Made by a program: the position numbers and the translations under genes. A DNA stretch of 64,000 nt from JAEEJA01 sp036343175. Lineage in GTDB: Bacteria > Bacillota > Clostridia > Lachnospirales > Lachnospiraceae. Location: contig JAZASR010000007.1 in the NCBI GenBank assembly GCA_036343175.1, positions 30,572-94,571 of the forward strand. The letters are read 5' to 3'. Below the pieces are notes generated by a model, which ran no database searches, was not told where the DNA came from, and saw only the letters and a list, made by a program, of their open reading frames with translations. Of the stretch, positions 35,200 to 44,647 are shown piece after piece. Every line of letters begins with the position of its first letter. Position 1 is the first letter of the stretch.

Positions 35200-37209
35200 A
35201 TGGAAGCCTATGAGAGCATAAGGACCATAAAGGGAATAGGGGAAAAGACCGCATCCAACTATGAAAAGCTTGGTGTCTTTACTGTCGGCGATCTTCTGAT
35301 GCATTATCCAAGAGATTATGACTATTATGGTGATGAATGCTTCATTGAGGACCTGCGCCCGGATGAGAATTCGGTTATCATAGCTGCCCCTGTATCCCAT
35401 GCCAATGTTTTCCGAAAGGGAAGCAGGAGCCTGACCAGCGTATATGTTCAGGACTCTTCCGGACGCATTGAACTTACATGGTTCAATATGCCATATATCA
35501 GCAAAACACTCCATACCGGAGTAAAGTATATATTCCGCGGCAGGGTCTCATGGAAGGGAAAGCGTCTTGTAATGCGCCAGCCTAAGATCCTGACAAAAGA
35601 AGATTATTATAATAACCGCCACAGACTACTTCCCATATATCCTCTGACCGGACATGTGACTAATAATTCCATAAAAAAGGCTGTAAAACAGGCTCTTGAG
35701 TCAGTGTCATTCCCAAGGGATACCCTGCCTGCCCCTGCAGTCAAAATGTATGGTCTTATCGGTCATAAGGAAGCACTTAATAAGATCCATTTCCCAAATA
35801 ACCGCGCAGAGTACAGACAGGCCCATAAACGCCTTGCCTTTGAAGAATTTTATGACTTCCTTTCAAAGATAAATGCCGCAAGAAAAAGAAAGAAACTCAA
35901 TAAAACCGGATTCATAATAGATAAGCAGCAATTTGCCGAAGCTATAGAGAAGATCCTCCCCTTTGAGCTCACGGAAGGTCAGAAGAAGGCCCTTTCTGAT
36001 ATAAAACATGACCTTGGGTCGGGCGTTGCTATGGCACGTCTCCTGGAAGGAGATGTCGGCTGCGGCAAGACTGTGGTCTGTCTGCTTGCTATGTGCATGG
36101 CCCATGAGAGTGGTTATCAGTCTGCTCTTATGGCCCCGACAGAAGTACTTGCGGTTCAGCATTATAATTTTTTTACAGAGGCGCTTAAAGATACCGGTAC
36201 AGAAGTCATACTCCTGAATGGAGGCCAGAAGGCAGCCGAACGCAGGGAAGCCCTGGAAAAGATCAGAAAAACGCCCGATGCCATGATAATCGGGACTCAT
36301 GCCCTGATACAGGAAAGTGTCAGCTTCTCGGGACTTGGACTCGTGATAACCGATGAACAGCACAGGTTTGGTGTTGCACAGAAGAAAAAACTGCAGGAAA
36401 AAGGCATCATTACTAAAGAAACTCCATATGGCGATACTCCATTCATACCGCATATGCTTGTAATGAGCGCTACACCGATACCAAGGTCACTTGCGGCGAC
36501 ACTTTACGGAGATCTGGATATTTCATTCATAGCTTCAAGGCCTGTGAACAGACTTCCTGTGAAAAATGCTATAATAGATGAGAGCTACCGTGACAGGGCC
36601 TATACTATGATAGCAAAACAGGTGCTTAACGGCCATAAGGCATATATTATCTGTCCTGTAATAGACGCATCGGATAATATAGCAGCAGAGGGCTGTATAG
36701 AATATACTGAGAAAATAAAAGATTATTATAACGAAAAGAAGATCTACGGCATCCGTGTAGGCATGATCCATGGCCGCATGAAAGCAAACGAAAAGGAAGC
36801 AGCCCTGGATGACTTTGTGTCCGGAAGGACTAATCTGCTTGTAGCGACCACGGTCATTGAAGTAGGCATAGATGTAGCTGATGCTACGGTAATTCTGATA
36901 GAGAATTCCGAGAGATTCGGGCTTGCAGAGCTTCATCAGCTTCGCGGCCGTGTAGGAAGGTCTGATCTTCAATCCTATTGCATGTTCATGGTATCAAGGT
37001 TAAGTCCTGAGATAATGCAGAGACTATCCGTGCTTAAGGAGACCAATGACGGTTTCAGGATAGCCGAGGAAGACCTTAAGAACCGCGGACCAGGTGAGAT
37101 CTTCGGAACAAGGCAGAGCGGTGAGCTGACCTTTAAGACGGCTGATATCTACAGGGATGCCGACATACTTAAAGAAGCGATAGAAGCAGTAAAGACACTG
37201 GAAGGATAA
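35200..37209 (+). CDS. recG: ATP-dependent DNA helicase RecG
   Basis: RecG remodels stalled replication forks and Holliday junctions. The protein has 669 residues: an N-terminal wedge domain (OB fold, around residues 55-150), then helicase motifs Walker A GDVGCGKT (284-291), DEQHRFG as motif II, SATPIPRSL as motif III, TTVIEVGIDV, and QLRGRVGRS. The Walker A has Cys instead of the common Ser/Ala at one variable position. The ATG is 7 bases after the previous gene with poor ribosome binding, suggesting coupling; the AAA gene follows after 5 bases. Confidence 0.96.
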   Translation: MEAYESIRTIKGIGEKTASNYEKLGVFTVGDLLMHYPRDYDYYGDECFIEDLRPDENSVIIAAPVSHANVFRKGSRSLTSVYVQDSSGRIELTWFNMPYISKTLHTGVKYIFRGRVSWKGKRLVMRQPKILTKEDYYNNRHRLLPIYPLTGHVTNNSIKKAVKQALESVSFPRDTLPAPAVKMYGLIGHKEALNKIHFPNNRAEYRQAHKRLAFEEFYDFLSKINAARKRKKLNKTGFIIDKQQFAEAIEKILPFELTEGQKKALSDIKHDLGSGVAMARLLEGDVGCGKTVVCLLAMCMAHESGYQSALMAPTEVLAVQHYNFFTEALKDTGTEVILLNGGQKAAERREALEKIRKTPDAMIIGTHALIQESVSFSGLGLVITDEQHRFGVAQKKKLQEKGIITKETPYGDTPFIPHMLVMSATPIPRSLAATLYGDLDISFIASRPVNRLPVKNAIIDESYRDRAYTMIAKQVLNGHKAYIICPVIDASDNIAAEGCIEYTEKIKDYYNEKKIYGIRVGMIHGRMKANEKEAALDDFVSGRTNLLVATTVIEVGIDVADATVILIENSERFGLAELHQLRGRVGRSDLQSYCMFMVSRLSPEIMQRLSVLKETNDGFRIAEEDLKNRGPGEIFGTRQSGELTFKTADIYRDADILKEAIEAVKTLEG

Positions 37210-37214
37210 TCATT

Positions 37215-38969
37215 ATGGATAAGAATGACCTTTTAGCTGAAGGAAGCATTAATTATAAAAAAATATATGAATACTGCAGCAAGCTGGCTTCTGACGGCCT
37301 GTATGATCAGGTGGAGAATGTCACTCATGAGGACTGGCACCTGACACTGGACCGGTATGTTCAGTCTGTCCTTATTTCCCTCGCTGACAGCGTAAGCTCC
37401 ATACTCTCTTCTGAGCAGGAATATATTGAAAATATTACTGAGACTGATCCTTTAAATATTTCCGAGACAGGTATCACAGAAGAAATATATAAATATGCTG
37501 AAAAGGTTGCGTCTCTTCCTCCTGTAATGCTCGAGCTCGCAGGTCTGCATGACAATATGTACGGCGGCAGCATGACCCTTTATTTTCTTGATTCCCTTCT
37601 CAATATTCTCAGCTGTATGGCAATGCTTTCCGATTCTTTCGACCATGATCTCAATGAAAAGATAAGGAAGTATGCGGAATCAATAGAATCCTTTGTATTT
37701 ATTGATGATTCGGGAAGCCGCCTTATGGATATGCTCCTTGTAAAGAAGCTGTCCGAAAAAGATCTTTCTGACCATGTTAAGGAATTGATCAGGTTTAAAG
37801 AGGATAAGAATGACAGGACAGGCAAGACTGTTGTATCAGGCAGCAGGACAGCGGGTGCATCCGATAAAGAGAAGGCAGATCCCGTCAGTTCTGACAATAT
37901 ATCCGGTAAAAAGAATGGTGATAAAGAACAAAAGGATCTGCTGAAAAAGAAGGAAATAAAGACTGGGGACCAGGAGAAAGATAAAGACCCGGATATTCAT
38001 AACAGGGAAAATGACGCAGAGGGGTATGAAGGATCTCACCAAAATGAAGAGGATAAGTTTCTAAGTGAAGAAGAGCTCGCAAAAAAGGAATTTCTCAAAG
38101 TAAAGCTCCGTATACAGGAGCGCGAAAAAGCTGAGCGGGCGGACCTTGACCGCAGGGTGAATAAAGCATCAAAAGAGCTTTTCGAAATGGTAGGACTCGA
38201 TGAGGTAAAGGAAGAGATAAAGTCCCTTGTCAATCTTATTAAGATAAGGAACATGCGTAAGCGCTATGACCTGCCATTGATGGATATGACATACCATATG
38301 GTATTTACAGGCGGTCCCGGGACCGGAAAGACAACTGTCGCAAGGATAGTCGGCAATATATTCAAGGAATTGGGCATTCTTTCCAAGGGGACTATGATAG
38401 AGACCGACAGATCCAGGCTTGTAGCGGGCTACGTTGGTCAGACTGCAATAAATGTCAGGGAAACTGTGGAAAAGGCTCTTGGCGGAGTACTTTTTATTGA
38501 TGAAGCTTATGCGCTTGTAAATCATGATGTACAGAATGATTTTGGCGGTGAAGCCATAGATACACTTGTAAAGATGATGGAGGACCACAGGGATGATCTT
38601 GTGGTGATCGCGGCCGGATATACTGATGAAATGAAAGAATTTCTGAACAGCAATACAGGCCTTAAGTCCAGATTCAATAAATTTATAGAGTTCGAGGATT
38701 ATGACAGTTCAGAACTACTGAAGATCCTCGATGTCATGGCCATGAAGGCCGGTATGAAGTTCGACGAGGCAGCCCACCGGGATATGGAGCTCAAGTTCAC
38801 AGGTATGACAGCCAATGATATCAGAGAATTCGGGAATGCCAGAGGTGTCAGAAACCTCTTTGAAAAGGCTGTCATGAATCAGGCAAACAGGCTTGTAACA
38901 TTAAGCGGTCCGGACAAAGACGAGCTTTCCACCATAACGCTTAAGGATACCATGAATATCCATATTTAA
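37215..38969 (+). CDS. CbxX/SpoVK-like AAA ATPase with unknown N-terminal half
   Basis: The C-terminal 270 residues form an AAA domain of the CbxX/CfqX/SpoVK/EccA group: VGLDEVKEEIKSLV at its start, Walker A GGPGTGKT (366-373), Walker B VLFIDEAYAL and the arginine region RFNKFIEF. The N-terminal half is different: about 190 residues of helical sequence I do not recognise and then a highly charged, probably disordered linker (about 195-305, many Lys/Asp/Glu). Such ATPases remodel partner proteins; the N-terminal part may recruit the substrate. It starts 5 bases after recG. Confidence 0.88.
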   Translation: MDKNDLLAEGSINYKKIYEYCSKLASDGLYDQVENVTHEDWHLTLDRYVQSVLISLADSVSSILSSEQEYIENITETDPLNISETGITEEIYKYAEKVASLPPVMLELAGLHDNMYGGSMTLYFLDSLLNILSCMAMLSDSFDHDLNEKIRKYAESIESFVFIDDSGSRLMDMLLVKKLSEKDLSDHVKELIRFKEDKNDRTGKTVVSGSRTAGASDKEKADPVSSDNISGKKNGDKEQKDLLKKKEIKTGDQEKDKDPDIHNRENDAEGYEGSHQNEEDKFLSEEELAKKEFLKVKLRIQEREKAERADLDRRVNKASKELFEMVGLDEVKEEIKSLVNLIKIRNMRKRYDLPLMDMTYHMVFTGGPGTGKTTVARIVGNIFKELGILSKGTMIETDRSRLVAGYVGQTAINVRETVEKALGGVLFIDEAYALVNHDVQNDFGGEAIDTLVKMMEDHRDDLVVIAAGYTDEMKEFLNSNTGLKSRFNKFIEFEDYDSSELLKILDVMAMKAGMKFDEAAHRDMELKFTGMTANDIREFGNARGVRNLFEKAVMNQANRLVTLSGPDKDELSTITLKDTMNIHI

Positions 38970-39018
38970 CTTAAGTTAAATATATATGAAATTATCATAA
39001 TAAAAAGCGTGTTTAAGT

Positions 39019-39048
39019 TTGACTATGCTGAATATATTGTGATAGAAT
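39019..39048 (+). promoter_or_regulatory. Promoter of rsmD-coaD
   Basis: TTGACT (39019-39024) and TAGAAT (39043-39048) with an 18-base spacer, about 29 bases before the rsmD start. Confidence 0.55.
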
Positions 39049-39076
39049 TATTCGAAAAATAGGGAGGTCTTTTTCT

Positions 39077-39643
39077 TTGAGAGTAATAGCAGGAAGTGCC
39101 AGAAGACTTAAGCTTACAGCTCCTGAAGGCATGGATACAAGGCCTACTCAGGATAAGATAAAAGAGACACTGTTTAATATTATACAGGCAGACATTCCCG
39201 ATGCAAGCTTCCTTGATATATTTGCAGGCAGCGGGGCCATTGCTATAGAAGCGCTCAGCCGGGGAGCCCGTGAAGCATATCTTATTGAGAATTCTCATGA
39301 GGCGCTCAAGTGCATAGAAAAGAATCTTAAGACAACGGGATTTTCCGATAAGGCAGCTGTTATTGCAAGGGATGCAGTAAGGTCGCTGCCCCTTATTGCC
39401 ATGAGCCACAAGGCTTTTGACATAATATTTATGGATCCTCCTTACCGGAAAGGAATGGCGGAAAACGTCCTCGCCGGACTTAGAAACACCGGGCTTGCAG
39501 GACCGGATTCACTTATTATTATAGAAGAAGGAAAAGACGCATCATTTGACTATGCAGAAGCTCTTGGGTATTCGCTGGTCAGAGTCAAAGAATATAAGAA
39601 TAACAAGCATGTATTCTTAAAATTAAAGGGAGAAGATGCATGA
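39077..39643 (+). CDS. rsmD: 16S rRNA (guanine-966-N2)-methyltransferase
   Basis: RsmD methylates G966 of 16S rRNA during 30S assembly. The 188-residue protein begins MRVIAGSARRLKL and has RPTQDKIKETLFNI, the SAM-binding DIFAGSGAIAIEALSRGA and the catalytic DPPYRKG (DPPY type). A TTG start at 39077 is supported by GGGAGG 9 bases upstream and by the canonical N-terminus. The stop overlaps coaD by 4 bases; rsmD-coaD is a common pair in Firmicutes. Confidence 0.95.
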   Translation: MRVIAGSARRLKLTAPEGMDTRPTQDKIKETLFNIIQADIPDASFLDIFAGSGAIAIEALSRGAREAYLIENSHEALKCIEKNLKTTGFSDKAAVIARDAVRSLPLIAMSHKAFDIIFMDPPYRKGMAENVLAGLRNTGLAGPDSLIIIEEGKDASFDYAEALGYSLVRVKEYKNNKHVFLKLKGEDA

Positions 39644-40113
39644 GGACAGCGGTATTTCCGGGGAGTTTCGATCCGGTGACCTTAGGTCATTTAGACATCA
39701 TGGAAAGAGCTTCTGACTGTTTCGATAAGCTTATAGTAGCGGTCATGAAGAATAATGGAAAAAATTCATTTCTGGACTTTGACGCAAGAATAGAACTGCT
39801 CTCTCAGGTTATCCCGGCCAGGGACAACATAAGCGTTATGTCATTTGACGGCTTGCTTGCCGACTTTGTAAGAATTAATGATGCCTGTGTCATAGTGCGG
39901 GGACTGCGCGATGGCAAGGATCTTGACTATGAGATCCCTCTTGCCCAGGGGAATATGAAGCTGTATTCAAAAGCTGATACCGTTTTTTACGTGACAAGGC
40001 CCGAGTATTCATATATAAGCTCGAGCGCTGTGAGAGAGCTGGCTTCATATGGAGCGGATATTTCGGATTATGTGCCGGGACCTGTTGCTGAATATATAAA
40101 TAACAGACGTTAA
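39640..40113 (+). CDS. coaD: Phosphopantetheine adenylyltransferase
   Basis: CoaD makes dephospho-CoA from 4'-phosphopantetheine and ATP. The protein of 157 residues has FPGSFDPVTLGHLDI (ATP-binding HxGH-type motif as LGHLD), the VRGLRDGKDLDYE segment and the C-terminal YSYISSSAVRELA loop. Length is typical. It starts in the ATGA overlap with rsmD. Confidence 0.97.
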   Translation: MRTAVFPGSFDPVTLGHLDIMERASDCFDKLIVAVMKNNGKNSFLDFDARIELLSQVIPARDNISVMSFDGLLADFVRINDACVIVRGLRDGKDLDYEIPLAQGNMKLYSKADTVFYVTRPEYSYISSSAVRELASYGADISDYVPGPVAEYINNRR

Positions 40114-40161
40114 TGTCTTAGATCATTGTATAAGACATATTATAAAAAGGAGAATATCATC

Positions 40162-40914
40162 ATGGATGAAGAAATGAATGCCGGTGTATCAGAGAATACT
40201 GAGGACAGATCACAGATCGAGAACAAGATAGATGAGATCTTTGATTTCCTTGAAAAGTGTCCGGATGCCAAATTTCACCAGAAGGGCAATATTTTAGTGC
40301 CTGCCAATACTATATATGATCTTTTTAATGACCTTAGAGAGTCAGTTCCGGAGGAAGTTGAAAGATACAGAAAGATCATCAACCGCAGAAATGATATCTA
40401 TAAAAAGGCATCAGCCGATGCCAAGCGTGTTCTTGAGGATGCGAACCGTCAGAGAGATATCCTTATCAATCAGGAAAATGTTATCTCTGAGGCAAAGCAG
40501 CAGGCAGAGTTTATTATTCAGGATGCAAGGTCGGAAGCACAGAAGACTATCGATGATGCCAATGCTAAAGCAGATGAGATAATCAGTGACGCCAATTATG
40601 CTGCAGATCAGATCTACCGCAATGCATTCGGATATACAGAGGACAAGCTAAATCAGATCGATGATCTTGTCCGTGGCATTAATGATACCCTTGGCGGCAC
40701 CATGAATGACTTTGCATCTGTAATTAATAATAATCTTAAGGAGATCGAAGAAAACCGCGCAGAGCTGAATGCAGACTTCGAGCCGGACGAAGACTTAAGT
40801 TCTCAGGCCAAGGGCGAGCCCGTAAAAGCAGGAAGGCCGGAGGATGAGGACGATGATTATCAGGAGCAGGATATTTCAGAAGAAGACATGACAGATGAGG
40901 ACGAGGATTATTGA
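40162..40914 (+). CDS. Coiled-coil protein next to coaD, ATP synthase subunit B-like or DivIVA-like
   Basis: The protein of 250 residues has no membrane segment. A folded N-terminal part (about 15-70, with FDFLEKCPDAKFHQKGN) is followed by a long heptad coiled coil (75-190) with AlaAspAla-rich repeats such as DARSEAQKTIDDANAKADEI, and a very acidic tail ending DEDEDY. Database names for such clostridial proteins (ATPase, F0 subunit B) rest on the coiled coil alone. The position by coaD and a ZapA-like gene suggests a cell-envelope or division role, which is inference. ATG 40162 follows AAAGGAG. Confidence 0.7.
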   Translation: MDEEMNAGVSENTEDRSQIENKIDEIFDFLEKCPDAKFHQKGNILVPANTIYDLFNDLRESVPEEVERYRKIINRRNDIYKKASADAKRVLEDANRQRDILINQENVISEAKQQAEFIIQDARSEAQKTIDDANAKADEIISDANYAADQIYRNAFGYTEDKLNQIDDLVRGINDTLGGTMNDFASVINNNLKEIEENRAELNADFEPDEDLSSQAKGEPVKAGRPEDEDDDYQEQDISEEDMTDEDEDY

Positions 40915-40957
40915 CGCTCAGACAGCACTTATTTAAGTATTGCGGGAGGTAAGTGAT

Positions 40958-42031
40958 TTGGCAGATGTTAATGACGTTAAGGTATATATTAATGGCAGAC
41001 AGTATACCATTTCAGGCAGCGGGGATGAAGAGTATATCAGATCGCTTGCGTCATACATTGATAAAAAACTTGAGGAAATGACCGGCCTTAAGAGCTATAA
41101 GAAGCTCGATAAGGAAATGAAAGACGTTCTTGCTTATATCAATTTTGCCGATGACTACTTCAGGGCAAAACATGAGCTTTCTGAAAATGAAGATAACCTG
41201 CAGAAGATCAAGGATGATTTCTTTGAAGCAAGGAACCGCATCATAAGTCTTGAGGAGGCCAGGGAGAAGGCTTTAAGCGAGACCGAAAAGGTAAAAGAGG
41301 AGTCTTCCAACAAGCTTTCAGAGACTGTTAAGTCTATGAGAGAAAAACTTGAGGATATGAAAAATTCTCATCAAAAGGAAATAGACGATCTTAAGAAAGA
41401 CAATCAGAAAAAATTAGATGATATCAGGGATGCTCATGCAAAAGAGCTTGAGGGCAAGCTTAAGGAATATCATGAAGAAATAGAGAAAAAACAGTCGGAG
41501 TTTCAAAAGGATCTCGAAGAGAGACAGAAGGAATTTAACGCTGAACTTGAGAAGAAACAGGCTGAGTATCAGGATGCTCTCGAAAAGGAACGCGAAAAGA
41601 TAAAGCACGAGCAGGATGACGAAAAGACAAGACTTGAGAAGACGATCGAAGCCTTAAGAAAAGAAAGTCAGGATCAGAAAATAGAGATAGTGCGGCTGTC
41701 TGAACGTATCGATCCTGTTCAGGGAAAGCTTCCCCTTGATGATATGAAGGCAGATGCCGATAATGACGAAGATACAGACGGGACCGGCAAGCCAGCTGAT
41801 AATGAAAAAGCTGATAATGAAAAAGCTGATAATGATCCAGAACCAGCTGAAACTTCTGATAAGACTTTTAACGATGTTAAGCCGGATAATGTGATTACTT
41901 CCGGGTCAGAGAATAAAGACAAAAGTACAGTATCAGGGAATGATAAGGAACAGGCTGCTAATTCGGATGACAGATCTCACGAGAACCAGCATACAAGCTA
42001 CAATCTTAAGAAAAAGCGCGGACATCGCTGA
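40958..42031 (+). CDS. ZapA-like cell division protein with long coiled-coil extension
   Basis: The first 85 residues (VKVYINGRQYTISGSGDEEYI, read as VKVYINGRQYTISG and DEEYIRSLASYIDKK) match ZapA, which cross-links FtsZ filaments; ZapA usually ends after about 100 residues. Here the chain continues as a very long, almost uninterrupted charged coiled coil (about 85-255) and a disordered acidic tail, 357 residues in all. A tandem repeat in the tail encodes ADNEKADNEKADN. The start is TTG 40958 with GGGAGG upstream. Followed by a U32 gene, an arrangement common for zapA in Clostridia. Confidence 0.8.
   Translation: MADVNDVKVYINGRQYTISGSGDEEYIRSLASYIDKKLEEMTGLKSYKKLDKEMKDVLAYINFADDYFRAKHELSENEDNLQKIKDDFFEARNRIISLEEAREKALSETEKVKEESSNKLSETVKSMREKLEDMKNSHQKEIDDLKKDNQKKLDDIRDAHAKELEGKLKEYHEEIEKKQSEFQKDLEERQKEFNAELEKKQAEYQDALEKEREKIKHEQDDEKTRLEKTIEALRKESQDQKIEIVRLSERIDPVQGKLPLDDMKADADNDEDTDGTGKPADNEKADNEKADNDPEPAETSDKTFNDVKPDNVITSGSENKDKSTVSGNDKEQAANSDDRSHENQHTSYNLKKKRGHR
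41795..41835 (+). repeat. 15-bp in-frame tandem repeat in the ZapA-like gene
   Basis: The unit gctgataatgaaaaa occurs twice exactly and a third time for 11 bases. It encodes repeats of ADNEK, is in frame and could change in copy number. Confidence 0.85.
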
Positions 42032-42082
42032 TAAACCATTTTTATTTTTCCCAGATCAATTAATAACCGGGCAGGTAAGCCA

Positions 42083-44587
42083 ATGAATCCTACAGGAACA
42101 GATACAATAAAATATAAGAAACCTGAAGTCCTTGCGCCAGCAGGGACTTTTGATTGTTTACTGGCTGCAGTCGAAGCAGGCGCTGATGCTGTCTACCTGG
42201 GTGGGAGCAGATTCGGGGCCCGGGCCTTTGCCGGCAATTTTGATCATGACGGGCTGATCAATGCGCTGGACTATGCTCATAATTACGGCAGAAGGATATA
42301 TCTGACAGTTAATACCATAATATATGAGGATGAGCTCAAAAGTCTGGGGACATATCTTAAAGACTATGTGGCACACGGCCTCGACGGAGTCATAGTCCAG
42401 GACATGGGAGCTGTGTATTATATTAATAGATATTTTCCCGAGCTGCCTGTCCATATAAGTACCCAGGCAACTATTACAACAGGAATTAACGACAGACTTT
42501 TCAAGGGCATGAATGTAAGCAGGATAGTTCCTTCAAGAGAGCTTTCCATCGAAGAGATCAAGTCTCTTAAAAAGGACACACAGATGGAAGTTGAAGTTTT
42601 TGTTTCCGGAGCACTCTGCTATTCATATTCAGGCCAGTGTCTCCTGAGCGAGGCAATAGGGGGAAGAAGCGCAAACCGCGGCATGTGTGCAGGTACATGC
42701 AGGCTGCCATTCAGACTCCCCGATAACAGTATTTCACATATATTAAGCATGAAGGAAAATAATTCTCTTCCTATGCTAGGAAACCTCATTGAAGCAGGCG
42801 CAGACTCATTTAAGCTTGAGGGAAGGATGAAAAAGCCTGAGTATGTAGCCTTCATGACCCATATATTCAGAAAATATACAGATAAATATATGGAGCTTAA
42901 AAAGGACGGCTGCCGTAAATGGCTTGTGAGCAATGAAGAGGAGTACAGACAGGACCTTATGCTCATGGCAGAGCTCTACAACCGTAATGGATTCACGGAA
43001 GGGTTCTTACGCTGGTCAGCCCCTTCTTTCTTTTCATTAAATAATGATATCGATGGAATATTCAATGCAGATTTTGATATAAGAGCCATCGATGACAATG
43101 CGTGTACCGGCCGGGCGCCGTTAAGGGATATACTTTCGGAAAAGCGGCCTTCTCATGGAGGCATGGCAGCAGGAATAGTCACGGAGGTCGACCGCAATAA
43201 GAACATAGTGACTTTCAGGACCCTTAAGGATATTAATGCTCATGACGTCCTTGAATTCGACGACCAGGCTTCAATGGAACAGAAATATGAATATACTGCG
43301 GGAGAGTTTAGTGCTGCAGGAAGCCTTGTCAGAGCAAAGACACTTCCCAAGTCCGGGATCGTTAAAGGTGATACAGTTTTTCGTACCCGCAATGCTGCCC
43401 TGCTTGAATTTATTCATAGTGAACTTATGAAACCGATGGAGAAGAAGGCTCTTAAGGCAGTATTCATTGCAAAGGCAGGGGAAAAGGCGGAGCTGAAGCT
43501 CTGTGTCATTAATAATAATGGACCGCAGGTTTCTATTTGCTCTCAGAATATTATTGATGCTGCAAAGAGCCGTCCCCTTGATCATGATAAGCTTAAGAAA
43601 GATATAACGGCTTCAGGAGATGACCTGTTTGAAATAAGGGATTTTGTGGACCGGGCGGAAGATGACTGCTTCATTCCGGTGTCAGTTGTAAAGAAAATGC
43701 GCCGTCAGGCAATTGAAAAACTGAAGGAAAAACTCTTCATCAAAAACCCCGATCTGATCTCGAAGTATCAGGAAAGGGAGGCAGACTTTGAAGCTGAACT
43801 CATATCTGTCGGGGAAAACCGCCCCTCTACTGGCGGATATCATGAGTCCTCCGAAGACCGGGCAGATAAGAATATGTCTGACAGTAAAGCAGTGACAGAT
43901 GACCTGAGGAAGCAGATCGTCATTAATGATAAAAACATAGTAAGACCTGAGCTCCTTACAGTAAAAGAAATGCTGGATCAGCTTTCTATCATAAAGGGAT
44001 CGGGAAATTTTGCCATAGCCTCGCTCCCTCATATCATTCGCAAACGGGATCTTTATGGTCTTAAACATGATTATAATGAGATAATTTCTTCTCCCGACTG
44101 TGATGGGGTATTGGTGAGAAGCCTTGAAGGCCTTACACTTATACTTGATATATTTGAAAGCTCCGGAATAAAAAAGATACTGATACTCGACAATACTGTT
44201 TATGCTGCAAATTCATTGTCATGGAAGTTCTTTAATGAGCATGGTGTGGACTTTATGATAAGACCATTTGAAGAGTCAGATGATCACTTCGAAATGCTTC
44301 CTGAGGCCGTAAGGAATTATATACTTAGTGATGAACGCGCGGAAACAGCATGCATGACGAGCCGCGGCTGCGTTCAGAATGTCCTTTACGGATGCTTATG
44401 TACCGCAGATAATGAAAGTACCGTAAAAGCCCGCAGTGCGGATAAGGCATACACAAGTGCATATAATAATGAGTCAGACAGGGCACTGCCCCTTCGTCTT
44501 ACAGGCCGCTACTCCGGAGTAAGGCTTACTGTGCATAATTATTGTAAATATTGTTATAATGAGATAACCATGAAGAGAAAACAATGA
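42083..44587 (+). CDS. U32 family protein, RlhA/TrhP-type RNA hydroxylation enzyme with large C-terminal region
   Basis: U32 proteins are named peptidases, but RlhA and TrhP members are now known to hydroxylate cytidine in 23S rRNA or uridine in tRNA with an iron-sulfur cluster. The N-terminal 300 residues include LAPAGTFDCLLAAVEAGADAVYLGG (given here in part: LAPAGTFDCLLAAVEAG), the four-cysteine pattern CYSYSGQC then CAGTC (about 178-206), and KLEGRMKKPEYVA. The chain has 834 residues, about 180 more than E. coli RlhA, with a C-terminal part ending in two more cysteine groups (YGCLC and YCKYCY). A weak CAGGT precedes the ATG. Confidence 0.88.
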   Translation: MNPTGTDTIKYKKPEVLAPAGTFDCLLAAVEAGADAVYLGGSRFGARAFAGNFDHDGLINALDYAHNYGRRIYLTVNTIIYEDELKSLGTYLKDYVAHGLDGVIVQDMGAVYYINRYFPELPVHISTQATITTGINDRLFKGMNVSRIVPSRELSIEEIKSLKKDTQMEVEVFVSGALCYSYSGQCLLSEAIGGRSANRGMCAGTCRLPFRLPDNSISHILSMKENNSLPMLGNLIEAGADSFKLEGRMKKPEYVAFMTHIFRKYTDKYMELKKDGCRKWLVSNEEEYRQDLMLMAELYNRNGFTEGFLRWSAPSFFSLNNDIDGIFNADFDIRAIDDNACTGRAPLRDILSEKRPSHGGMAAGIVTEVDRNKNIVTFRTLKDINAHDVLEFDDQASMEQKYEYTAGEFSAAGSLVRAKTLPKSGIVKGDTVFRTRNAALLEFIHSELMKPMEKKALKAVFIAKAGEKAELKLCVINNNGPQVSICSQNIIDAAKSRPLDHDKLKKDITASGDDLFEIRDFVDRAEDDCFIPVSVVKKMRRQAIEKLKEKLFIKNPDLISKYQEREADFEAELISVGENRPSTGGYHESSEDRADKNMSDSKAVTDDLRKQIVINDKNIVRPELLTVKEMLDQLSIIKGSGNFAIASLPHIIRKRDLYGLKHDYNEIISSPDCDGVLVRSLEGLTLILDIFESSGIKKILILDNTVYAANSLSWKFFNEHGVDFMIRPFEESDDHFEMLPEAVRNYILSDERAETACMTSRGCVQNVLYGCLCTADNESTVKARSADKAYTSAYNNESDRALPLRLTGRYSGVRLTVHNYCKYCYNEITMKRKQ

Positions 44588-44647
44588 AAAAGCAGCGATA
44601 AAAAACAACGATGAAGAAACAGGATACTGAATGGAAAAGAGGAAAGC

